Shown in pieces: positions 1 to 6,070 of a DNA stretch of 64,000 bases. The notes below the pieces were generated by a model, which was given only the letters and a program-made list of their open reading frames with translations, had not been told where the DNA came from and made no database searches. Source of the stretch: Tistlia sp040905785 (lineage in GTDB: Bacteria > Pseudomonadota > Alphaproteobacteria > Kiloniellales > DSM-21159); assembly GCF_040905785.1 (NCBI RefSeq), contig NZ_JBBDQW010000089.1:1-64000 (forward strand). The letters run 5' to 3'. How positions within the stretch are numbered: the first letter of the stretch is position 1; every line of letters starts with the position of its first letter. The translations under genes and the position numbers were made by a program.

Positions 1-54
1 GCCCGAGAGCCGGAGGCGATCGGCGCGCGAGCCTCGCGATCCGGGATCCAGGGG
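1..54. repeat. Dispersed intergenic repeat, partial copy at window edge
   Basis: The first ~54 bases closely match the right arm of the repeat at 2369-2441 and the copy at 29761-29832. The shared core includes GCCCGAGAGCCGGAGGCGAT and GATCCGGGATCCAG. The element lies outside genes, downstream of the minus-strand metallopeptidase gene, and is cut by the window edge, so its full length here is unknown. No function can be read from it. Confidence 0.75.
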
Positions 55-164
55 CACCGCCGGGCGCCTCGACGCGACAGCGCGTGGCGGAGGTCGCGCC
101 CTCCTCGAGGCCGGTTGCGGCGGCTGGCGGGGATGTCGACGCTGGGCTGGCACCGTCCCCGCCG

Positions 165-1985
165 CTAGTCAACCTTCCGGTAGTGCCACTCCATCGGCGT
201 CGGGGTGCCGGGAATCTCGAGGTGGCGGAGCGCCAGGGCACCGCCCCCGCAGCTGTAGTGGTAGCCGCCGGAGTAGAGGTGCTCGCTGAGGTAGCCCGGC
301 AGCTCCAGGGTCATGACCTCCTCCTTGAGCTCCAGGGTCGCGACCGCGCCCGAGGCCTCGCTGGCCGCGCAGACCTCCAGCATGCCCTCCCGGGTCGCCC
401 AGTAGCCGGCGCCGCCCGACAGGCCCTCGACGTGGCTGGCGAAGCGGTCGCCCTTCTCGGTGAAGGCCTCCTCGCGGCGGCTGACGGTGCTGGTGCCGTA
501 GTGGTAGCGCCCGTCGGCGCCGAGGAAGAGGCGCCGTCCCTCGTCCTCGGCGTCGGTCTCGGAGTCGTAGCTGGCGAAGCTGCCGCTGCTGCGGTGGACG
601 TCCTTCAGCGCCCGGTCGAGCCATTCGACGAGGCCGCCCGAGGCCAGCTGCCAGGTGCCGACCAGGCAGGCGTCGCGCCGGCTGCCGCGGGCGCGCGCGG
701 TCTCGGCGAAGTCGTCGCAGGGGCAGTCCGCCTCCGACTCCGCCTCGCGGGTCGCGGTCACGGTCAGGCGGAAGCCCTCCTCGCCGGGGCCGACGCCGCC
801 GAGCAGGTAGCGCTCCTCCTTGCCCGGCTCGACCTCCAGCCGCTCCGGCAGCTCCTGCCAGTCGCCCGGCCGGTCGGGCTTGCGGACCTTCCAGACGCCC
901 TCGGCCTCCTCGCTCTCGATTCGCCACTTGCCGCAAGTGAAGACCAGGTTGGACCGGTAGAGCGCCAGGCGCTCGCCCTCCAGTTGCTCCTCGCCGGTCT
1001 CGGTCCACAGGAAGGTCTCGCCGGGCCGCGGCGAGACCGGCAGGCGCCGGGCGTCGGGATAGCGCAGCTGGCGGTCCAGGTAGTCCCGGACGAAGGCCAG
1101 CCACCGGTCCTCGGCGATCATCTGCGCCGCCGCCTGCAGCTGCGCGCCGGCGCCACCCGCGGTCGGGGTCCGCGGCAGGTACTCCAGCACGGCGGCCGGG
1201 CTCCACTCGCGGGCGTACCAGGACCAGAAGGCGAAGGCCTCGTAGGCGGCCTCGCTGAGCGCCCGGTCGGGGGTCAGGCTGTCGAGGTCCGTCAGCCAGC
1301 TCGCGCTGGCGTCGGACTCGGGGTAGGCGAGGTTGGCGAACCATTCGGCGCTGCCCTCGACCCACCACTCGTCGGGCCGGCCGTCGTCGCGCGCGGTCAT
1401 CTGCGGGCGCGCCAGGGCGTACTGAACGCAGTGGAAGAACTCGTGCGCGACGACGAAGCCCAGGTCCCGGGCCTCGACGTTACCCGGGTAGACGACCAGC
1501 AGGCACTCCTCGCCGGACCGGCCGTCGGCGACGCCCTCCTGCCGGGTCCGGCGGTCGGCGGCGACGGCCTCGGGGTCCGAGGGGTCGGGCGGCGTCTCGC
1601 TCGGCAGCAGCCCGGTGATCAGCACCAGCAGGTTCGGCACCGTGCCGCTGCCGATCTCGCGCAGGGTGTCGGCCGAGCGGACGATGGCCTCGCGGGTCAG
1701 GCGCACCGGCTCGTGCCAGTCGGACGGCAGGTTGCGGTCGCCGATCATGCGGACCTGGCGGGGCCCGCGCGGCGTCTGGACGTTGAAGCTGTCGAGCTCG
1801 TCGCAGGGCGGCCAGCCCTCGAATCGGTGGTCGGCCGCCGCCGCGTAGCCCGGCACCGAGCAGTCGGCGCGCGCCGGCCCGGCAGGCGCGAGCAGGCAGA
1901 AGGCGGCGGCGACAGCGGCGGCCAAGCCGCAAAGGGGCGGGGCAGGGGCCTTCGGTGGCGGCGCGGCGCTTCGCGGGCTGGCCAT
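165..1985 (-). CDS. Secreted HExxH metallopeptidase-like protein, family not recognised
   Basis: Encodes 606 aa. Residues 1-40 form a signal peptide (hydrophobic Ala/Leu core ending GPARA), so export to the periplasm or beyond is expected. The motif HEFFH at residues 181-185 and a downstream Glu in WWVEGSAEW (about residue 210) give the HExxH...E pattern of zinc gluzincins; a metal-dependent peptidase role is an inference from that pattern. The C-terminal ~400 residues contain several Cys and Trp residues and match no family I can name. The ATG at 1985 is chosen because AGGGGAAGAG lies just upstream and the signal peptide begins there; the frame is open 46 codons further upstream but lacks a good start. 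A leader ORF and a stem-loop precede it at 2057-2214. Its substrate is unknown. Confidence 0.75.
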   Translation of the reverse strand: MASPRSAAPPPKAPAPPLCGLAAAVAAAFCLLAPAGPARADCSVPGYAAAADHRFEGWPPCDELDSFNVQTPRGPRQVRMIGDRNLPSDWHEPVRLTREAIVRSADTLREIGSGTVPNLLVLITGLLPSETPPDPSDPEAVAADRRTRQEGVADGRSGEECLLVVYPGNVEARDLGFVVAHEFFHCVQYALARPQMTARDDGRPDEWWVEGSAEWFANLAYPESDASASWLTDLDSLTPDRALSEAAYEAFAFWSWYAREWSPAAVLEYLPRTPTAGGAGAQLQAAAQMIAEDRWLAFVRDYLDRQLRYPDARRLPVSPRPGETFLWTETGEEQLEGERLALYRSNLVFTCGKWRIESEEAEGVWKVRKPDRPGDWQELPERLEVEPGKEERYLLGGVGPGEEGFRLTVTATREAESEADCPCDDFAETARARGSRRDACLVGTWQLASGGLVEWLDRALKDVHRSSGSFASYDSETDAEDEGRRLFLGADGRYHYGTSTVSRREEAFTEKGDRFASHVEGLSGGAGYWATREGMLEVCAASEASGAVATLELKEEVMTLELPGYLSEHLYSGGYHYSCGGGALALRHLEIPGTPTPMEWHYRKVD

Positions 1986-2056
1986 GGAGCTCTTCCCCTC
2001 GCTGTGCCGAGCCATTCTAGCGCCCTCGCGCGCCCCGAACAGCGCCACCAACGAAG

Positions 2057-2082
2057 AAGGGCTGCCCTGTTGGACAGCCCTT
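2057..2082 (-). other. Stem-loop in the 5' leader of the metallopeptidase gene
   Basis: AAGGGCTG (2057-2064) pairs perfectly with CAGCCCTT (2075-2082). It lies between the leader ORF ending at 2133 and the metallopeptidase start at 1985. On the minus strand it is followed by CTTCGTTGG, which is not a clean U tract. It could be a weak terminator or attenuator, or simply a leader structure; the sequence alone does not decide. Confidence 0.5.
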
Positions 2083-2132
2083 CCTCTCGTCAGACCTCGG
2101 ACGCTGCCGAGGGCCGGTCGCATCGGGTCAGG

Positions 2133-2198
2133 TCACGCCATAACCGCGGCGGTGATGACCCAGGTCCCTGCGGCCGTCCGAGGATGAGAATGAGACAC
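2133..2198 (-). CDS. Candidate 21-codon leader peptide
   Basis: A GTG start at 2198 stands 7 nt after the GGAGG core of a near-perfect Shine-Dalgarno sequence and opens a 21-codon frame ending in TGA at 2133. The peptide begins MSHSHPRTAAG, then has Trp-Val-Ile-Thr in a row, and ends in Met-Ala. It is too short to be an enzyme, and its position about 150 nt upstream of the metallopeptidase start, followed by a stem-loop, is the layout of a translated regulatory leader. The segment ATCACC within the frame can pair with GGTGAT of its own Shine-Dalgarno, which could make translation self-limiting. I do not recognise the peptide. The strong ribosome site is seen directly; the leader role is inferred. 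Confidence 0.5.
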   Translation of the reverse strand: MSHSHPRTAAGTWVITAAVMA

Positions 2199-2199
2199 T

Positions 2200-2214
2200 G
2201 GATCACCTCCTTTC
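2200..2214 (-). promoter_or_regulatory. Unusually complete Shine-Dalgarno sequence
   Basis: On the minus strand this reads GAAAGGAGGTGATCC, complementary over 15 nt to the 3' tail of 16S rRNA, where most genes in this window show only 4-6 complementary bases. It ends one base before the GTG of the leader ORF; the distance from the GGAGG core to GTG is 7 nt, which is optimal. The site fixes the start of the small ORF at 2198. On the plus strand it looks like the end of a 16S gene, but nothing else of 16S is present. Confidence 0.7.
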
Positions 2215-2277
2215 GTTGTTTGATGGGACCACAAGGATGGGCCCGGAACGGGCGCGTTGCAAGGGGCTGGGGCCGGC

Positions 2278-2441
2278 CTGGATCCCGGATCGCAAGTCTC
2301 GCCAGCCGGAAGCCTGGCGGCTTCCGGGGCTCGCCTAGCGTCCAGGATGACGGGGGTGGCACTGACTCGTCATCCCGGACGCCAAGGCGAGCCCGAGAGC
2401 CGGAGGCGATCGGGGCGCGAGCCTGGCGATCCGGGATCCAG
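2278..2441. repeat. Long imperfect inverted repeat of the dispersed intergenic element
   Basis: The left arm (2278-2351, beginning CTGGATCCCGGATCGC and ending AGGATGAC) is an imperfect reverse complement of the right arm (2369-2441, beginning GTCATCCCGGACGC and ending CCGGGATCCAG). The two arms can fold into one long hairpin. Related single arms occur at 1-54 and 29761-29832. The stretch 2199-2584 otherwise holds only this element, the leader's upstream region and the dctP promoter area. It resembles palindromic intergenic repeats common in GC-rich proteobacteria. No coding content was found. Confidence 0.8.
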
Positions 2442-2522
2442 GGGCCCCGCCGGAGACGTGAGCGCCGCAGTGCGCCGGGACTCGCTTCATCAGCCTTGCT
2501 GACCCTCGCCGCCTTGCGCTGC

Positions 2523-2528
2523 TATAGT
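2523..2528 (+). promoter_or_regulatory. Candidate -10 element upstream of dctP
   Basis: TATAGT lies 57 nt before the dctP start and is one of few AT-rich hexamers nearby. No convincing -35 sits at the ideal 17-nt spacing; TTGCTG at 2496-2501 is 21 nt away. Assignment is tentative. Confidence 0.3.
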
Positions 2529-2584
2529 CGCCGCAGCGACCGGCCGTGGAGTCGGCGCGGGACAAGAACAGGGAGTCTTCCAGC

Positions 2585-3574
2585 ATGCAGCAGCTTCGCA
2601 GCGCCACGGCCCTCGCCGGCGCCTTCGCCACCGCCCTGGCCCTCGGGCTCGCCGGGCCGGCGCTCGCCGAGACCTGGGACCTGCCGATGGCGTACCCAGC
2701 CTCCAACTATCATTCCGAGACGGCCGAGGCCTTCGCCAAGGCGGTCACCGAGCGCACCGGCGGCGAGCTCGAGATCAAGACCCATCCGGGCGGCTCGCTG
2801 ATCGGCGGCGCCGAGATCTACAGCGCCGTGCGCCGCGGCATCGCGCCGATCGGCGAGCGCCTGATGTCGGCGCTCGGCAACGAGGACCCGTTGTTCGAGA
2901 TCGACGCCGTGCCCTTCCTGGCGACCTCCTTCGAGGACGCCCGCAAGCTCTACGAGGCCTCGCGCCCCGAGCTCGAGGCGCTGATGGACGAGCAGGGCCT
3001 GGTCTTCCTCTACGCCACGCCCTGGCCGCCCCAGGGGCTCTACGCCAACAAGCCGATCGAGACGCTCGACGACATGGCCGGCGTCAAGTTCCGCGCCTAC
3101 AACGCCGCGACCTCGCGCCTGGCCGAGCTGATGGGCGCGGTGCCAACCAAGATCGAGGCCGCCGAGATTTCCCAGGCCTTCGCCACCGGCGTCGCCGAAT
3201 CGATGATCTCCTCGGGCTCGACCGGCTACGACAGCAAGCTGTGGGAGTACGTCGCCTACTGGTACGACACCCAGGCCTGGCTGCCCAAGAACATGGTCTT
3301 CGCCAACAAGTCGGCCTGGGAGGGCCTCGACGAGGAGACCCGCGCGATCGTCCGCGAGGAGGCCGCCAAGGCCGAGGAGGCCGGCTGGGCCAAGGCCCAG
3401 GAGCTGTCCGACTGGTACAAGGACGAGCTCGCCAAGGAGGGCATGACGATCGAGGCGCCGACCGAGGCGCTGGCCGAGGGCTTCGCCAAGCTCGGCGAGA
3501 CGCTGACCGAGGAGTGGCTCGCCAAGGCCGGCGAGAGCGGCAGCAAGGTCGTCGAGTCCTACCGCGGCATGTGA
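2585..3574 (+). CDS. dctP: TRAP transporter substrate-binding protein (DctP family)
   Basis: Encodes 329 aa with a clear signal peptide (about residues 1-24, ending in PALAE). It is the periplasmic binding component of a tripartite ATP-independent transporter, which captures an organic anion and delivers it to the membrane subunits DctQM. The family is shown by overall length, the GGELEIKTHPGGSLIGG region, and the conserved stretch LDDMAGVKFRAY near the middle. The ATG at 2585 follows AGGGAG and starts directly at the signal peptide. The dctQ and dctM genes follow, with a strong stem-loop in between. The ligand cannot be named from sequence. Confidence 0.9.
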   Translation: MQQLRSATALAGAFATALALGLAGPALAETWDLPMAYPASNYHSETAEAFAKAVTERTGGELEIKTHPGGSLIGGAEIYSAVRRGIAPIGERLMSALGNEDPLFEIDAVPFLATSFEDARKLYEASRPELEALMDEQGLVFLYATPWPPQGLYANKPIETLDDMAGVKFRAYNAATSRLAELMGAVPTKIEAAEISQAFATGVAESMISSGSTGYDSKLWEYVAYWYDTQAWLPKNMVFANKSAWEGLDEETRAIVREEAAKAEEAGWAKAQELSDWYKDELAKEGMTIEAPTEALAEGFAKLGETLTEEWLAKAGESGSKVVESYRGM

Positions 3575-3587
3575 GCCGCCGGCCGGA

Positions 3588-3618
3588 CGCGGGCGCGCCC
3601 TTCGGCGGGCGCCCCGCG
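3588..3618 (+). other. GC-rich intercistronic stem-loop between dctP and dctQ
   Basis: Bases 3588-3600 pair with 3607-3618 in a 12-bp stem with one bulge and a TTCGGC loop. There is no T tract, so it is not a standard terminator. A hairpin placed after the binding-protein gene may stabilise or separate its message so that more DctP than DctQM is made; this is inferred from position. Confidence 0.5.
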
Positions 3619-3688
3619 GTCGGTGGCCGTTCGCGCTACATGACGTCGCCTGCCAGATGACTTCCACCCCGACCCTGCGGCGCCTCCC

Positions 3689-4243
3689 GTGACGGCGCGT
3701 CCCGCGATCCTGCGCCTGCTCGACCGGCTGGAGCCGCTCTACCGCGCCTGCGGCTACGTCGCGGCCGGCTTCCTGCTGGCCCTGACCGGCCTGGTGCTGA
3801 CCTCGATCCTGTCGCGTCTCGCCGGCGTGTTCCTGGGCGGCGTCACCGAGCTCGCCGGCTACGCCATGGCCTGCGGCTCCTTTTTCGCCTTGTCCTGGAC
3901 CTTCAAGAGCGGCGGCCACATCCGCGTCGCGCTGCTGGTCAACCAGCTCCACGGGCGCCGCCGGCTCGCCGCCGAGCGCTTCTGCCGCGCGGTGATGGCG
4001 GGGGTCGCCTGCTATCTCGCCTTCTACATGGGACGGCTGGCCTGGTTCTCCTGGCTGTTCGGCGAGCGCAGCGAGGGCTCGGCCGGCTTCCTGCTGTGGG
4101 TGCCGCAGAGCCTGGCGACCCTGGGCGCCGCGGCGCTCGCCCTGGCGGCGATCGATTCGCTGCTGCGCGCGCTGCTCGAGAGCGAGCGGGCGCTGGCCAG
4201 CCCCGAGGCCGAGGCCAAGGCGATTCCCGGAGGCAAGGCGTGA
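3689..4243 (+). CDS. dctQ: TRAP transporter small permease (DctQ family)
   Basis: Encodes 184 aa with about four membrane segments, the usual DctQ topology. It is the small membrane subunit that joins the binding protein to the large permease. The conserved family pattern of a membrane helix followed by SGGHIRVALL (around residues 72-81) is visible. The start is GTG; a tiny 11-codon frame (3657-3692) ends in TGA that overlaps this GTG, which may couple initiation. The stop overlaps the dctM start by 4 nt (GTGA), so the two are translated together. Confidence 0.88.
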   Translation: MTARPAILRLLDRLEPLYRACGYVAAGFLLALTGLVLTSILSRLAGVFLGGVTELAGYAMACGSFFALSWTFKSGGHIRVALLVNQLHGRRRLAAERFCRAVMAGVACYLAFYMGRLAWFSWLFGERSEGSAGFLLWVPQSLATLGAAALALAAIDSLLRALLESERALASPEAEAKAIPGGKA

Positions 4244-5547
4244 GCGAGCTGCCGCTGATCGCGCTCTTCGTGCTGTCGCTCTTCTTCCTGCTCGGCTCGG
4301 GCGTCTGGGTCGGCGCCAGCCTGCTGGCCTGCGCCTTCATCGGCATGGAGCTCTTCACCGGCCGGCCGACCGGCGATTCCATGGCGATCACGATCTGGGG
4401 CACCCAGTCGTCCTGGACCCTGACCGCGCTGCCGATGTTCATCTGGATGGGCGAGATCCTGTTCCGCTCGCGCCTGTCGGAGATCCTGTTCCGCGGCCTG
4501 ACGCCCTGGCTGCAGTACCTGCCGGGCGGCCTGCTGCACGTCAACATCGCCGGCTGCGCGATCTTCGCGGCGATCTCCGGCTCCTCGGCGGCGACCGTCG
4601 CCACGGTCGGCAAGATGTCGATCCCCGAGCTGCGCCGGCGCGGCTATCCCGAGCGCATGACCGTCGGCACCCTGGCCGGGGCCGGCACCCTGGGCCTGCT
4701 GATCCCGCCCTCGATCGCGCTGATCATCTACGGCGTCACGGTCAACGAATCGATCTCGCGCCTGTTCATCGCCGGCATCCTGCCGGGCATCGCCCTGGCG
4801 CTGCTGTTCATGACCTATGTCGTGGTCTGGGACCTGGTCGCCGGCAAGACCAAGGTCGACCGCCAGCGCTTCTCGGTGCGCGAGCGCCTGGCCGCGCTGT
4901 TCGACCTGCTGCCGGTGCTCGGCCTGATCCTGGGGGTGATCCTGTCGATCTACAGCGGCTTCGCCACGGCGACCGAGGCGGCGGTGCTGGGCGTCATCGG
5001 TTCGCTAGCGCTCTCGGCGATCCAGCGCAGCCTGACGTGGGAGAGCTTCCGCGAATCCCTGCTCGGCGCGGTGCGGACCAGCGCCATGATCGCCTTCATC
5101 CTGATGGGCAGCTCCTTCTTGTCCCTGGCGATGGGCTTCACCGGCATCCCGCGCGCGCTCGCCGAGGGCATCGGCGGGCTCCAGCTCGGGCCGCTCGAGC
5201 TGATCGCGCTGCTGACGGTCTTCTACATCCTGCTCGGCTGTTTCCTCGACGGCATCTCCTCGATCGTGCTGACCATGGCGGTGATCGAGCCGCTGATCCG
5301 CCAGGCCGGCTTCGACATGCTCTGGTTCGGCATCTACCTGATGCTGGTCGTCGAGATGGCCCAGATCACGCCGCCGATCGGCTTCAACCTCTTCGTGCTG
5401 CAGGGCATGACCGGCCACGACATGGGCTTCATCGCGCGCGCCAGCGTGCCGATGTTCCTGATCATGGTGTTCGCGGTCGTGCTGCTGGTCTGGTTCCCCG
5501 AGGCCGCGACCTACCTGCCCTCGATCATGAGCCGCGGCTCGGGCTAG
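4240..5547 (+). CDS. dctM: TRAP transporter large permease (DctM family)
   Basis: Encodes 435 aa with roughly twelve hydrophobic segments, the size and topology of DctM. It forms the Na+-driven transport channel of the TRAP system. Family landmarks include SGSSAATVATVGKMSIPE, LGLLIPPSIALIIYGV and the TPPIGFNLFVLQG stretch near the C-terminus. The GTG start at 4240 overlaps the dctQ stop; the frame is open upstream, but that extension would lie entirely inside dctQ. Its 3' end overlaps the oppositely oriented response-regulator gene by 23 nt. Confidence 0.92.
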   Translation: MSELPLIALFVLSLFFLLGSGVWVGASLLACAFIGMELFTGRPTGDSMAITIWGTQSSWTLTALPMFIWMGEILFRSRLSEILFRGLTPWLQYLPGGLLHVNIAGCAIFAAISGSSAATVATVGKMSIPELRRRGYPERMTVGTLAGAGTLGLLIPPSIALIIYGVTVNESISRLFIAGILPGIALALLFMTYVVVWDLVAGKTKVDRQRFSVRERLAALFDLLPVLGLILGVILSIYSGFATATEAAVLGVIGSLALSAIQRSLTWESFRESLLGAVRTSAMIAFILMGSSFLSLAMGFTGIPRALAEGIGGLQLGPLELIALLTVFYILLGCFLDGISSIVLTMAVIEPLIRQAGFDMLWFGIYLMLVVEMAQITPPIGFNLFVLQGMTGHDMGFIARASVPMFLIMVFAVVLLVWFPEAATYLPSIMSRGSG

Positions 5548-5959
5548 CGCCCTCGTCCTCTCCGGCCGGGTCGGGGACGGGCAGGTCAGGCAAGGTGCCG
5601 GCGGCGGCGCGCAGCAGGGCCCGCTCGATCGCCCGGGCCAAGAGCGCCTCGCAGACCGGCTTGACCACGGTCACCGGCCGCAGGCCCTCGTCGAGCTCCT
5701 CGGGGTTGCCGGTGACGTAGACGACCGGCAGCGGGCCGTCGCGGATCAGCGATGCCACGGCCGCCGGCCCGCTGCCGCCGCGGATGCGCACGTCGGTGGT
5801 GATCAGGTCGGGACGATGGCGCCGGGCCAGGGCGATCGCCTGCTGCTCGGTGGCCGCGACGTCGGCGCTGGCATAGCCGAGGTCGGCGAGCATCTCCGTC
5901 AGCATCAGGGCGGTCAGCGGCTTGTCCTCGACGATCAGCACGTGCAGACCGGAACTCAT
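5525..5959 (-). CDS. Single-domain response regulator
   Basis: Encodes 144 aa consisting of one receiver (CheY-like) domain and a Pro/Glu-rich tail. The acidic pair E11-D12, phospho-acceptor D56 (in TTDVRI), switch T83 (in YVTGNP) and K100 (in TVVKP) are all present, so phosphorylation is expected. There is no output domain. It is divergent from two HWE-kinase fusions 110 nt away, which are likely phosphodonors; single-domain regulators of this type often relay phosphate in alphaproteobacterial kinase networks. The ATG at 5959 is chosen to place the receiver at the N-terminus; the frame also allows a start at 5998. Confidence 0.85.
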   Translation of the reverse strand: MSSGLHVLIVEDKPLTALMLTEMLADLGYASADVAATEQQAIALARRHRPDLITTDVRIRGGSGPAAVASLIRDGPLPVVYVTGNPEELDEGLRPVTVVKPVCEALLARAIERALLRAAAGTLPDLPVPDPAGEDEGASPSRGS

Positions 5960-6070
5960 GTATGGTCCAGCGATTGGTGTGGCGGCCTTGGTCGGCATCA
6001 GGGGAGGCGATCATTTTCGCCCCACCCTCTGCGGGTATGCTAGAGGGCAAATACATCCTAAAGAAGGCGG

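Noticed and set aside
2196..2216. End of a 16S rRNA gene on the plus strand (CTGGATCACCTCCTTTC)
   Set aside because: Only ~17 nt match the 16S tail; the preceding bases (GATGAGACA) do not, and no other rRNA sequence is present. It is better explained as a minus-strand Shine-Dalgarno sequence.
84..2801. 905-aa plus-strand frame opposite the metallopeptidase and running into dctP
   Set aside because: Composition is Gly/Ala/Arg-biased and it crosses the repeat and promoter region; the minus-strand gene has a signal peptide and HExxH.
3657..3692. 11-codon ORF before dctQ as a separate gene
   Set aside because: Too short and without a clear ribosome site; may only couple translation through its GTGA overlap.
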